Below the pieces are notes generated by a model. That model saw only the letters and a list, made by a program, of their open reading frames with translations. It was not told the DNA's origin and did not search any database. Position numbers and translations under genes: made by a program. This document shows, in pieces, positions 26,429 to 34,793 of a stretch of DNA of 64,000 nucleotides. The stretch lies in contig JAEYZG010000005.1 of assembly GCA_023428135.1 (NCBI GenBank), forward strand, positions 144,409-208,408, written 5' to 3'. The DNA is from Bacteroidota bacterium (GTDB taxonomy: Bacteria; Bacteroidota; Bacteroidia; Cytophagales; Cytophagaceae). Within the stretch, counting starts at the first letter, position 1. Each line of letters starts with the position of its first letter.

Positions 26429-27148
26429 ATGAAAAAACTACTTTATTTAAACCTTGCTTTGTTTTTATTAAATGTGATAAATGGCTGCTCTTCCAGCTCT
26501 GAGAATAGAACAATTTCAAGCAATGCTGAACTTGATTCAATAGCACCTAAACTGGCCGTGATACCCACTTTTGAAAATTATCTATTATCATATAACAATC
26601 TTGAATTTGATTCCCTTCCCATTTTTTATTCCTCTACTGAAGGAGACGATTCTTTTAATGGAACAAAAATCGACAGTCTTTATTTCAAGTTTTTACCCAA
26701 ATCGATTACTCAAACTTTTGTCAGTGATCCTGAAATTTATGCTTGCAATAAATTTCTAATTGATAGTCAATATATTGGACTTTTAACCAGAGTTATTCCG
26801 AATTATACCGAAAGCTCAATTTGGTTATTAATCTATGATGTGAAAGAAAAAAACTTCACTGATACATGGATCTTAGCTGAAAAATCAGGTGATGACGGAA
26901 TGTTCACTTTTAAAAGCTCATGGCTTTACGAGAATAAAATAAATGGAGTAGAATTTTTTACATTGATACAGGATTGTTCTTTCTCATCCGAACCTGGTGA
27001 AGAATCCTCTGACTGCACTGATTCCGTTGAAGCACATAAATTAAAAGATGGAAAGTTTTATATCTTGGAAATTGATACTTTAAGCAAGCATCAAATTTTG
27101 AATAAGCTTGTATCTGCCAAACAAAAACTGGTAGCAGAAGTAAATTAG
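26429..27148 (+). CDS. Hypothetical lipoprotein
   Basis: I choose the ATG at 26429, which gives a signal sequence with lipobox (VINGC, Cys19). The upstream frame back to 26324 has no such logic. The mature ~220 residues contain an acidic, strand-rich domain with short Cys-containing segments (YACNKF, QDCSFS, SDCTDS). I do not recognise a family. A strong bidirectional terminator lies downstream at 27227. Confidence 0.7.
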   Translation: MKKLLYLNLALFLLNVINGCSSSSENRTISSNAELDSIAPKLAVIPTFENYLLSYNNLEFDSLPIFYSSTEGDDSFNGTKIDSLYFKFLPKSITQTFVSDPEIYACNKFLIDSQYIGLLTRVIPNYTESSIWLLIYDVKEKNFTDTWILAEKSGDDGMFTFKSSWLYENKINGVEFFTLIQDCSFSSEPGEESSDCTDSVEAHKLKDGKFYILEIDTLSKHQILNKLVSAKQKLVAEVN

Positions 27149-27226
27149 CTCTGTTTCCACTTTTTTTTAAGCATCCAATGCGTGATTATATTAAGATAAG
27201 AAATAGATATAGGATAAAAAATCTTA

Positions 27227-27257
27227 AAAAAAGCCGAAGCGTCCCTTCGGCTTTTTT
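27227..27257. terminator. Bidirectional terminator
   Basis: The 13-bp perfect arms AAAAAAGCCGAAG / CTTCGGCTTTTTT with a 5-nt loop serve the lipoprotein gene and possibly the convergent moxR gene. Confidence 0.85.
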
Positions 27258-27409
27258 AATTTTAAAAGTCAATTACTAATGCAGGAGAGCCATTAATAAT
27301 CATTTCCGGATATGGTTCAAAATTCGCTAACTTTTATTATCCCTGATTTACACACGGGTTATCAAAATGTTAAATTGACCTTTTTCCCCTATCGGCTTCT
27401 CTCTTATAT

Positions 27410-28402
27410 TTATACTTTCCCTATTGTTACTTTTCTTAATATAGATTCGATGATCTGTCTGGTTGTCACACCATCGGCTTCTGCTTCATAATTAAGAATG
27501 ATCCGGTGATTCAATACATCATAAGCAACAGACTTCACATCTTCAGGCAAAACGTAATCTCTTTGATTTGAAAATGCAATAAACTTAGATGCCAGGTTCA
27601 GATTGATGCTTGCTCTTGTAGAAGCACCGTACTGGATGTATTCTGCCTCGTCATTCAGTCCATACTCCTTTGGTCTTCGGCTTGCAAACACGAGCTCTAT
27701 GATATACTTCTCAAGACTTTCAGACATGTTTACCTTATTGATTTCATTTCTGATTAAAGCGATATCTTCTTTATCAAGGATGGTTTTGGGCTCATATCTG
27801 AAGTTCATATTTGACATACGTCTCATCACTTCAAGCTCCGATTCCTTGTCGAGATAATCAACATGTACTTTCATCATGAAACGGTCCATCTGAGCTTCAG
27901 GCAATGGGTAGGTCCCTTCCTGATCTACGGGGTTCTGAGTAGCAAGTACCAGGAATGGACTATCCAGCTTAAACGTAGTTTCACCAATAGTCACCTGTCT
28001 TTCTTGCATAGATTCAAGTAAAGCCGCCTGTACTTTTGCCGGAGATCTGTTCACCTCATCTGCAAGTATAAGATTTGCAAAGATAGGTCCTTTCTTTACT
28101 TCAAAATCACTCTTGGCCTGATTGTAAATCATAGTGCCAATGAGATCAGCAGGCAGAAGATCTGGAGTAAACTGGATCCTATTAAAATCAAGATGTAAAA
28201 CCTTAGCCAGGGTATTCACCATTAATGTTTTGGCAAGACCAGGAACACCTTCCAGCAATATGTGACCGTTTGTAAACAACCCCAAAAGCAAGCGGTTAAA
28301 CATATACTCCTGACCAATCACCACTTTTCCTACTTCTTCCCTAACTTGTTTTAATTTCGTATATAATGAATCTGTACGCTCTTTATCTGTAATCTCTGCC
28401 AT
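27410..28402 (-). CDS. MoxR-family AAA ATPase (orphan copy)
   Basis: The 330-residue chaperone-like AAA+ protein has Walker A EGVPGLAKT, Walker B LILADEVNR, sensor LATQNPVDQEGTYPLPEAQ, and a lid domain ending in VRK-type helices. MoxR proteins usually remodel or activate VWA/DUF58 partners, for metal insertion or envelope stress. This copy is not next to a DUF58 gene, unlike the second copy at 40751. Its nearest VWA gene is at 25169. Confidence 0.93.
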   Translation of the reverse strand: MAEITDKERTDSLYTKLKQVREEVGKVVIGQEYMFNRLLLGLFTNGHILLEGVPGLAKTLMVNTLAKVLHLDFNRIQFTPDLLPADLIGTMIYNQAKSDFEVKKGPIFANLILADEVNRSPAKVQAALLESMQERQVTIGETTFKLDSPFLVLATQNPVDQEGTYPLPEAQMDRFMMKVHVDYLDKESELEVMRRMSNMNFRYEPKTILDKEDIALIRNEINKVNMSESLEKYIIELVFASRRPKEYGLNDEAEYIQYGASTRASINLNLASKFIAFSNQRDYVLPEDVKSVAYDVLNHRIILNYEAEADGVTTRQIIESILRKVTIGKV

Positions 28403-28454
28403 CTGCTCAATAATATTAATTTCTGTCTAAGGAAAATCCGTTAGCAATTGCAAC

Positions 28455-28826
28455 TTACCATTTTTTAAATATAAAGAAAACAGCCAGTATGAGCAATGAA
28501 AAGCCAACCACGTAATTCCAGGCCAGTTTATCAGATTTGAAAACAAGAATTGCGAAAGCTGTAAAGACTGTTAGAGAAACAACTTCCTGTATCACTTTTA
28601 ATTCAAATAATGAAAAAGGACCACCATTTTCCTCAAAACCAATACGGTTGGCTGGCACCTGAAAACAGTATTCAAAAAAGGCCATTCCCCAGCTGATCAT
28701 AATAACGCCAAACAAGCCCAGCTTGCTGAACCAAGGCACTTTCTTAAAAAATAAATGACCATACCATGCCAGTGTCATGAATGCATTGGAAAGTATTAAA
28801 AGACCTATTGCAAGAATTCCTTTCAT
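28455..28826 (-). CDS. DMT-family small membrane protein (DUF486)
   Basis: The 123-residue protein has four membrane spans (about 3-20, 33-52, 70-95 and 103-120). The family signature ISWGMAFFEYCFQVPANRIG is present. DUF486 proteins resemble half-size drug/metabolite transporters, with no substrate known. The stop is 52 bp upstream of the moxR ATG on the same strand. Confidence 0.9.
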   Translation of the reverse strand: MKGILAIGLLILSNAFMTLAWYGHLFFKKVPWFSKLGLFGVIMISWGMAFFEYCFQVPANRIGFEENGGPFSLFELKVIQEVVSLTVFTAFAILVFKSDKLAWNYVVGFSLLILAVFFIFKKW

Positions 28827-29004
28827 ATATTATCTCGATTTTAACTTATACAAGTTTAAATATCTTTAAACTCAAAACGAAAAAGTTTTTTATATACACT
28901 TTACCAAACGGTGCAAATGATTGATTTTCACAAGCTCCAAGGTGACTAACTATTGCGAAATCCTTAATTAATAGTATGTTTAGGCACAGCATTATACTTT
29001 CCTT

Positions 29005-29037
29005 TTTGCTTTTAGCGTTGCAGAAATATTAAATTTG
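29005..29037 (+). promoter_or_regulatory. Bacteroidota-type promoter for the DUF3108 gene
   Basis: A -33 element TTTG (29005-29008), a 21-bp spacer and a perfect -7 element TAAATTTG (29030-29037) lie about 50 bp upstream of the ATG. Confidence 0.65.
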
Positions 29038-29085
29038 AAAAATATGGCACTATTTTTTAGAGCCATAACCACTTAAAAAATTAGC

Positions 29086-29913
29086 ATGAATAAATTTGCC
29101 TATCTCCATTACTATTTACTATTAATTATACCTGTCTGGTTTTTATCTAGCTGCGAAGGAGAAAGGCGGGGTAAAGAGCTTTTTATTCCAACACATAAAC
29201 AAATAAAGCACACAAATAACTATTATAAGGAAGGTGAACGATTTAAATATAATGCAAGTTATGGTTTGCTTAATGCAGGAACATTGATTATCGAAAATGA
29301 CAACAAACTTCACTGGGTAGACAAGACTCCCTGTTATAGCGTCAGGGCCAACTGTAAGCTGAAAGGCGCAGCCGGATGGATGTCTAATCTTGATGACACC
29401 TGGGAAACCTGCGTAGATACCTTTGATTTGCTTCCTATAAAATTTTCAAGACATCTTCAGGAAAATAAGTACCGTAAAGATGAATTTTCCATTTTCAACA
29501 GACTTGAAAATAAAGTATTTGTAACTGATACCACTAGAAAAGAGAATATCAAAAATAAAACATTTGATATAACACCTGACATGGAAGATATGATCAGTTC
29601 CTTATACTTATTGAGAAATGCTAATTTCAATTCGATGACAGTTGGTGATACATTGGTAATAGATGTCTTTCTCGATGAAAACGCCTTTAATATCAAAGTA
29701 AAATACCTTGGAACAGAGAAGGTGAAAAGTATATTTGGTAAAGGAACTGCCTATAAAATTGCGCCTATACTTCCTCCTAATGGTCTTCTAAGTGGTGAGC
29801 TTCCGGTAAAAGCATGGATCACGAATGACGATAGAAGAATTCTTTTAAAAGTAGAAGCAAATGTTCTGGTGGGTTCCCTAGATCTTGACCTTCAGGAATA
29901 TTCAAAAAATTAG
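29086..29913 (+). CDS. DUF3108-domain lipoprotein
   Basis: A signal sequence with lipobox FLSSC (Cys23) is followed by the DUF3108 pattern beginning YKEGERFKYNASYGLLNAG. The 275-residue length is usual. The family is common in Bacteroidota and its role is unknown; an envelope location follows from the lipobox. The stop is 1 bp from the convergent RDD gene end. Confidence 0.85.
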   Translation: MNKFAYLHYYLLLIIPVWFLSSCEGERRGKELFIPTHKQIKHTNNYYKEGERFKYNASYGLLNAGTLIIENDNKLHWVDKTPCYSVRANCKLKGAAGWMSNLDDTWETCVDTFDLLPIKFSRHLQENKYRKDEFSIFNRLENKVFVTDTTRKENIKNKTFDITPDMEDMISSLYLLRNANFNSMTVGDTLVIDVFLDENAFNIKVKYLGTEKVKSIFGKGTAYKIAPILPPNGLLSGELPVKAWITNDDRRILLKVEANVLVGSLDLDLQEYSKN

Positions 29914-29914
29914 C

Positions 29915-30367
29915 TTATTCTTTTACCACTAAAGTATCTGCGAAATAATCTCCAAGTCTTTGATTGTCGTCGGTTGTAATCAGCAGATAACCCTCAATAG
30001 CGAAGAACAATAAAGTGATGGATCCGGCAATATAAAACCATGAGCCGGGATTAATATTCAATAGTGCTGTAAAGAATACAAAGTTGCGCTTCAGAGCAGT
30101 TTTAACACTGATTTTGGAAGAGTCATTTTTTAAAACCTCAATTTTAAAAATTTTTTTTCCTAAGGATTTATAGCCCAGAAAACGAAAATTATCCCTGAAT
30201 ATCAGATAAACTGTACTCGCCAGCGCAGCAATAAAACCAGGGAAGATGAAAAAGAATATAATATAAATGATCCCTGCAACTATATAATCGATAAACAGCG
30301 CAAGGATCCTTTCAACAGGAGATGCAAGGGTGTAGTTATCAACGACGGTAATGGGTTCTTTCTCCAT
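29915..30367 (-). CDS. RDD-family membrane protein
   Basis: The 150-residue protein carries RDD features: RILALFIDYIVAGIIY at the N-terminus (Arg and Asp), GKKIFKIEVL in the middle and QRLGDYFADTLVV at the C-terminus, with three to four hydrophobic spans. Function is unknown in general; some RDD proteins are cation antiporters. A second RDD gene is at 45603. Confidence 0.85.
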   Translation of the reverse strand: MEKEPITVVDNYTLASPVERILALFIDYIVAGIIYIIFFFIFPGFIAALASTVYLIFRDNFRFLGYKSLGKKIFKIEVLKNDSSKISVKTALKRNFVFFTALLNINPGSWFYIAGSITLLFFAIEGYLLITTDDNQRLGDYFADTLVVKE

Positions 30368-30390
30368 ACTGAAGAAATAACCTGCCTACA

Positions 30391-31545
30391 TCAAATTAGT
30401 TTTGCATGGGTAAGCAACCAGCGGTTGGGAATCTCGCCGTTATTGGCCTCCTGGTAATCAGCATAGCTGCAGGGAACTATTGAATTTCTTGCAAATTTGC
30501 TTTTCCCAGAAGGATAAGGCACTTCAAGCCACCACTTTTCTGATTTTTCATTTTTATAGAAAACCAGTTTATGGGGCTCTTCCTGAAGAGAAACGATATA
30601 TTTGGTAAAATTAGCACTGTTCACATCCTTGTCATCCTGACGCAGATAAAATCCTTCTATGAAATACCAGATCATGGTTGCAATCACCCCGGAAGTCTGC
30701 CCTCTGAAATCCAACTCAGGGTTATATTCATAAATCCCAAATGAACTGAGACGGGAACTAAGTCCTGCATACCAGCAAATCTGGCAGGCCTCTTCACCTG
30801 TCAAACCAAAAGGCTGCGAATTTGCATTTCCCGGAGCATCTGCCTGTTTGATAGAAGTAATATCGAAACTGAGCATATCCGCATTTCTCACCACAGGCTC
30901 AATATCTTCCAAACTTTCACGTATCTGCCCAAGCCTTCTTGTTTCAAAATAAAGCTTTTCCAGAACATTAATCGTTTCAGGATCTACAAGATAAGACTGG
31001 TGTGCAAGCTGACTGTAGTGAAAAATAATATTAGGGTCGTTGACCAGAATTTTATGGATATGATGACGGCTCATGTCTTCCCTGTTAGCTGTCATATCAA
31101 CAAAAGCATCGACATTAAGCATATTGATCACCTTTCCGGATGATTCATATCCCAAAAACTGTCCATAATCAAGATCATGTGTACCACCGAATAAAACCGG
31201 AATGGTATTGTGCTGCATCAGCAATTCACAAACCTCTTTAATTCTCAGATAACTTTCTTCAAGATTTACCCCACAACGAAGGTTTCCAAGATCAACGATC
31301 TTGTAGGTACCACCACCTCTTTTCAGATTGTATAATTTTTTTCTGATTTCATCAGGTCCGTTTTGGAGATTGATATTTGTGGTACTCCCCCTGTCCTCCT
31401 CCAGACCGATGAGTGCAATATCAGCCTCTTTCCAATCCGGAAAATCTTCACTGTAAGCTTTAATGTTGTTGACAAATAGTGTAGGGTCGACAGAAGGCTT
31501 TTCTAAAGGCTCCTTGATGTTATCAAAAAAGATTCTGAGATTCAT
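30391..31545 (-). CDS. Arginase/formimidoylglutamase-fold protein with altered metal ligands
   Basis: The 384-residue ureohydrolase-like protein has the order of motifs expected for arginases, but each is changed. GGDHS becomes GGTHD (His kept), DAHxD becomes NVDAFVD (His replaced by Phe), and SxDxDxxDP becomes SFDITSIKQAD (second Asp replaced by Thr). Two of the usual six Mn ligands are thus lost. Bacteroidota carry related proteins usually labelled formimidoylglutamase. Activity on arginine or formiminoglutamate should not be assumed. The protein could bind one metal or act as a non-hydrolytic member. Confidence 0.75.
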   Translation of the reverse strand: MNLRIFFDNIKEPLEKPSVDPTLFVNNIKAYSEDFPDWKEADIALIGLEEDRGSTTNINLQNGPDEIRKKLYNLKRGGGTYKIVDLGNLRCGVNLEESYLRIKEVCELLMQHNTIPVLFGGTHDLDYGQFLGYESSGKVINMLNVDAFVDMTANREDMSRHHIHKILVNDPNIIFHYSQLAHQSYLVDPETINVLEKLYFETRRLGQIRESLEDIEPVVRNADMLSFDITSIKQADAPGNANSQPFGLTGEEACQICWYAGLSSRLSSFGIYEYNPELDFRGQTSGVIATMIWYFIEGFYLRQDDKDVNSANFTKYIVSLQEEPHKLVFYKNEKSEKWWLEVPYPSGKSKFARNSIVPCSYADYQEANNGEIPNRWLLTHAKLI

Positions 31546-31637
31546 GCAATAAGAAGATGATCAAAATTAGCAAAAACCCTTTAAAAGTGAAATCAATAAT
31601 TTTTCGAAAAAAAATTAAAAAAATTTGGGCATTGCTA

Positions 31638-31667
31638 TTGACTTATTAAATCCATCTATTACCTTTG
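31638..31667 (+). promoter_or_regulatory. Promoter of tRNA-Gly
   Basis: TTG (31638-31640, part of TTGAC), a 19-bp spacer and a perfect TACCTTTG (31660-31667) match the Bacteroidota TTTG-N19-21-TAnnTTTG promoter. The tRNA begins 23 bp downstream. Confidence 0.75.
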
Positions 31668-31690
31668 CAGTCCCATTAAGGAAATACCAA

Positions 31691-31764
<74 letters not shown>

Positions 31765-31767
31765 AAA

Positions 31768-31793
31768 TATAACCCCGGTTACCGGGGTTATTT
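31768..31793 (+). terminator. Terminator after tRNA-Gly
   Basis: The arms ATAACCCCGGT / ACCGGGGTTAT form a strong hairpin followed by TTTG. Confidence 0.75.
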
Positions 31794-31844
31794 GTTAAAT
31801 AGGGGTTGACTATTAAAAATCAACAACTTCCACTTAAAATCTTT

Positions 31845-31928
31845 GCCGGGGTGGTGGAATTGGTAGACACGCAAGACTTAAAATCTTGTGTCCGCTTGGA
31901 CGTGCGGGTTCAAGTCCCGCCCCTGGTA
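31845..31928 (+). tRNA. tRNA-Leu (anticodon TAA)
   Basis: An 84-nt class II tRNA. The acceptor GCCGGGG pairs with CCCTGGT through two G-U pairs. The anticodon arm is CAAGA-CTTAAAA-TCTTG with TAA. A long variable arm and T arm GCGGG-TTCAAGT-CCCGC are present. CCA is not encoded. A strong terminator follows directly. Confidence 0.95.
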
Positions 31929-31929
31929 C

Positions 31930-31962
31930 GAAAGCCTGAAGAGAAATCTTCGGGCTTTTTTT
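31930..31962 (+). terminator. Terminator after tRNA-Leu
   Basis: The stem AAAGCCTGAAGA / TCTTCGGGCTTT (two G-U pairs) with a GAAA loop is followed by a T run. It is repeated exactly at 32067-32098. Confidence 0.9.
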
Positions 31963-31989
31963 ATGGCCATAAATCAAAAAAAACAATAC

Positions 31990-32064
31990 TGGAATTGGTA
32001 GACATGTCCCGATTTACATCGGGATGTCCGCTTGGACGTGCGGGTTCAAATCCCGCCACTGGTA
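31990..32064 (+). pseudogene. Broken tRNA-Leu copy
   Basis: Positions from TGGAATTGGTAGACA through the variable arm (TGTCCGCTTGGACGTGC) and T arm to CTGGTA match tRNA-Leu. The first ~10 nt are missing, so the acceptor 3' strand CACTGGT has no partner. The anticodon arm has been replaced by TCCCGATTTACATCGGGA, an 18-nt hairpin with no Leu anticodon in register. It cannot be a working tRNA-Leu. Confidence 0.8.
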
Positions 32065-32066
32065 CG

Positions 32067-32098
32067 AAAGCCTGAAGAGAAATCTTCGGGCTTTTTTT
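32067..32098 (+). terminator. Duplicate of the tRNA-Leu terminator
   Basis: The same stem and loop as 31931-31962, following the broken tRNA copy. Confidence 0.85.
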
Positions 32099-32159
32099 AT
32101 GAACAATTAATCAAGGATCAATCGGAATTCTGGGGATTCATTTAGTTGTTTCAAGATCC

Positions 32160-32194
32160 AATTGATGCCATCGCTTCAAGCGATGGCATCAATT
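32160..32194. repeat. Perfect 17-bp inverted repeat
   Basis: The arms AATTGATGCCATCGCTT and AAGCGATGGCATCAATT are separated by a single C. No T run follows on either strand, so it is not a typical terminator. It lies just inside the repeat-flanked segment. The rest of the 448-bp gap 32102-32549 holds a weaker hairpin (AGAGCAA/TTGCTCT near 32453) and presumably the promoter of the next gene; I see no small gene. Confidence 0.7.
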
Positions 32195-32549
32195 AAATGA
32201 AATCAATGGAGAATCTGCAAGGCATAAATCTTAACTTGCATAAGTGACAAAATAGAAAATTTTAACACTCCCCAAGATTTCCGGACTGATCCGAAATAAG
32301 CATTAGCAAGAAAACAAAAGACGCTTTATTAAAAAATCACAACCTGTTACTCTTGCTTCTTTTTAGAATAACAGAGGAGGTTCAAACAGCATATCCATGG
32401 TAAATTGGCCTCATAGTCAATTATGAAATTATTTTTGGCCATTTTGATCAGAGCAATTATTTTGCTCTGTATTTCCACCATTTTTAATTGAATCTAATTA
32501 TTTAAAAAATAAGTTACTGTTGATCTCAGACTTGAATACATTATACTCT

Positions 32550-34793
32550 ATGGCAAATATCAATCAAAGAATACTTGATTTGTTGAATGAAATCGAAGGA
32601 AATGGTTCTTTTGCAACTTCAGGTGCAGATACAATCATTATTCCGGGCCTTCACATTCAGGGGTTTGGAGAAGTTAGTATACCACTATTGCCCAGTCAGG
32701 CTAAGGAGATTATTCAATTGGCGCATAAAGCACCTTTTGGCATGGGAAGTAAAACTATAATAGACACTAATGTTCGTAGTGCCTGGGAAATAGATGCCAC
32801 TCAGATTTCTTTTCTCAATAAGGATTGGTTCGGCTTTTTGACGAAAATTACAAAAAAGGTAAAAGAAGGACTCGGTATTGAAAATAGTGAAGTAATTCCT
32901 TCACTGTATAAGTTCTTAATTTATGAAGAAGGCGATTTCTTTCTTCCTCACATAGATTCTGAGAAAGAACCCGGTATGTTTGGCACCTTAATAATAGGAT
33001 TGCCATCTGTCCATTCGGGAGGCCAATTGTTAATCCGTTTCGATGGCAGAGAAAAGTGTGTTGACTTTTCCATACAGGCCAACGATTACAAAATTCCTTA
33101 TGCTGCCTTTTTTGCTGATTGCGAACATGAGATAAAAAAAATTACATCCGGATACAGAGCTTGTATTGTATATAATTTACTTCAGAATATCGATTCTCCC
33201 AAAATAGAGGGTGTCCATATAAGCAGATTTATTGATCCTATGACAGATCTATTAAAATTATTGTCTGGTTCCATAGTAAATCGGCCTAAAGTAATATTGC
33301 TGGATCATCAATACACCCCTACTAATTTTTCATGGTCAGCCCTCAAACTTCATGACAAACCCCGGGCAGAAGTTTTGGTCCAGGCGGCTGCCAGAGCCGG
33401 TTATTTTGCCGAATTAGGTTTACTTACGCATTACATGGTAGGTCAATTGGAAAGCAATGATTATGACTACAGTTATAATTATCGAAATAAAAATAGAAAA
33501 TCTGATAGTGAAAGTTCCATGGGAGAAGTTTATGAAGAATATAGCTGTATCGAATATTGGATGGACAGAGATATTCCTTCCCTGGGAAAAATTGCCATAG
33601 ATGTAACAGAAATATTGACTGATATTGAAATTGGCAAAGGAAAACCAATAGAAGAAGAGAAAGAAAGATATACTGGTAATGCTGGTATGACCTTGGAATA
33701 TTGGTATCATTATGGGGCTGTGATTCTGTGGCCGAAAAATAGACATATCGATGTATTGGCTACGATATCCATTTCTATAAAGCTAAAGTGGCTGGAATTT
33801 TATCTGGAAAACTGGAATGATTCGAAACTAAATTCAAAAGAATATGCAATAAAACTAATTATCTGTATGCAGGAAGAATTAATGTTAGAAGAATTGGAGG
33901 ACTCTGATTTTAGCAGTGTTGCAAGCGTTCTTTCTAAACTAAGGGATGTTCATCTCCTGGAAAAATGTAGTCCAATGCTTGCCACTATTTTTGAGAAAAT
34001 CCAAATAAAAAACTGGATGACACTGTTTGAAAATTATCAGCCAGCAGCTTTAGCTCTCTCATTTGATTTGGCAGTCAAAAGAAATGATATTTCTGTTGTT
34101 AGGCACTTCTTAGAATTATTATTATCACTGAATGAAAAAACCTCATCTGCTTTGGGGACTTTTTTAGAAAAATATATTTTCAAAATACCATTGTATTTGG
34201 AAAGGATTAACCTTCCTAAATTGCAGGGAACAAATTACAATCAAAAAAAGTCAGGTGCAGGCTCAAAAGACGTTAGCATTAAGATTCTTGAAAAAGTAAT
34301 AGCATTGAGTCAAATTCAGGCAACGAATGCTGACTGGATTGATAATACTTTTGAGGTTATTACCCGGTCTATGCCTAGAGAATATGTTAATAATGTTTTA
34401 CTTGTCGCAATAGTTAATAAGCAAGGTGTCTTAGTAGAAAAGCTTCTTCAGAAATGCCAGGAAGATTTAGCAAATCGCACAGCTGAGAAACCAATACCAC
34501 CATCCGATTGGAGAAGAGATATTCCTGAAGTTAAAAGGGATAAAAAAGTTTGGCAAATTTTGAAACCATTTCTGGAATCACCCACTCAGGAGATATTTGA
34601 ATATAGGGAAAATGAAACATATAGAAACGAAATGACAAATGCGATAGTTAATGTAACTGTCGATTTGGCAATGGAAACGATTAAAAAGGGAAGCCCCTAT
34701 ACTTTAAAGCTCACGAAAACACAAGCTTCTTATGAAATGAAACTCAGACATTGGAAAGAAGATGTAGCGCTTCTAAAAAGTTTATTGATATGA
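32550..34793 (+). CDS. 2-oxoglutarate/Fe(II) oxygenase with large C-terminal extension
   Basis: I start at the ATG at 32550 rather than the TTG at 32520, giving 747 residues. The N-terminal ~215 residues form a prolyl-4-hydroxylase-like double-stranded beta-helix domain. Iron ligands are His134 and Asp136 (LPHIDSEKEPG) and His193 (CEHEIKK), with the 2-oxoglutarate Arg203 (GYRACIVY), so it should be active. The remaining ~530 residues are helix-rich (HEAT/ARM-like by composition), and I recognise no family. The expected reaction is hydroxylation of a protein or nucleic-acid target with 2OG and O2. The gene sits alone between direct repeats of the tRNA-Leu end, which suggests acquisition by insertion. 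Confidence 0.8.
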   Translation: MANINQRILDLLNEIEGNGSFATSGADTIIIPGLHIQGFGEVSIPLLPSQAKEIIQLAHKAPFGMGSKTIIDTNVRSAWEIDATQISFLNKDWFGFLTKITKKVKEGLGIENSEVIPSLYKFLIYEEGDFFLPHIDSEKEPGMFGTLIIGLPSVHSGGQLLIRFDGREKCVDFSIQANDYKIPYAAFFADCEHEIKKITSGYRACIVYNLLQNIDSPKIEGVHISRFIDPMTDLLKLLSGSIVNRPKVILLDHQYTPTNFSWSALKLHDKPRAEVLVQAAARAGYFAELGLLTHYMVGQLESNDYDYSYNYRNKNRKSDSESSMGEVYEEYSCIEYWMDRDIPSLGKIAIDVTEILTDIEIGKGKPIEEEKERYTGNAGMTLEYWYHYGAVILWPKNRHIDVLATISISIKLKWLEFYLENWNDSKLNSKEYAIKLIICMQEELMLEELEDSDFSSVASVLSKLRDVHLLEKCSPMLATIFEKIQIKNWMTLFENYQPAALALSFDLAVKRNDISVVRHFLELLLSLNEKTSSALGTFLEKYIFKIPLYLERINLPKLQGTNYNQKKSGAGSKDVSIKILEKVIALSQIQATNADWIDNTFEVITRSMPREYVNNVLLVAIVNKQGVLVEKLLQKCQEDLANRTAEKPIPPSDWRRDIPEVKRDKKVWQILKPFLESPTQEIFEYRENETYRNEMTNAIVNVTVDLAMETIKKGSPYTLKLTKTQASYEMKLRHWKEDVALLKSLLI

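Noticed and set aside
31806..32075. 89-codon open frame across the tRNA-Leu genes
   Set aside because: It reads through an intact tRNA, its terminator and the broken copy; the apparent protein repeat is just the tRNA duplication.
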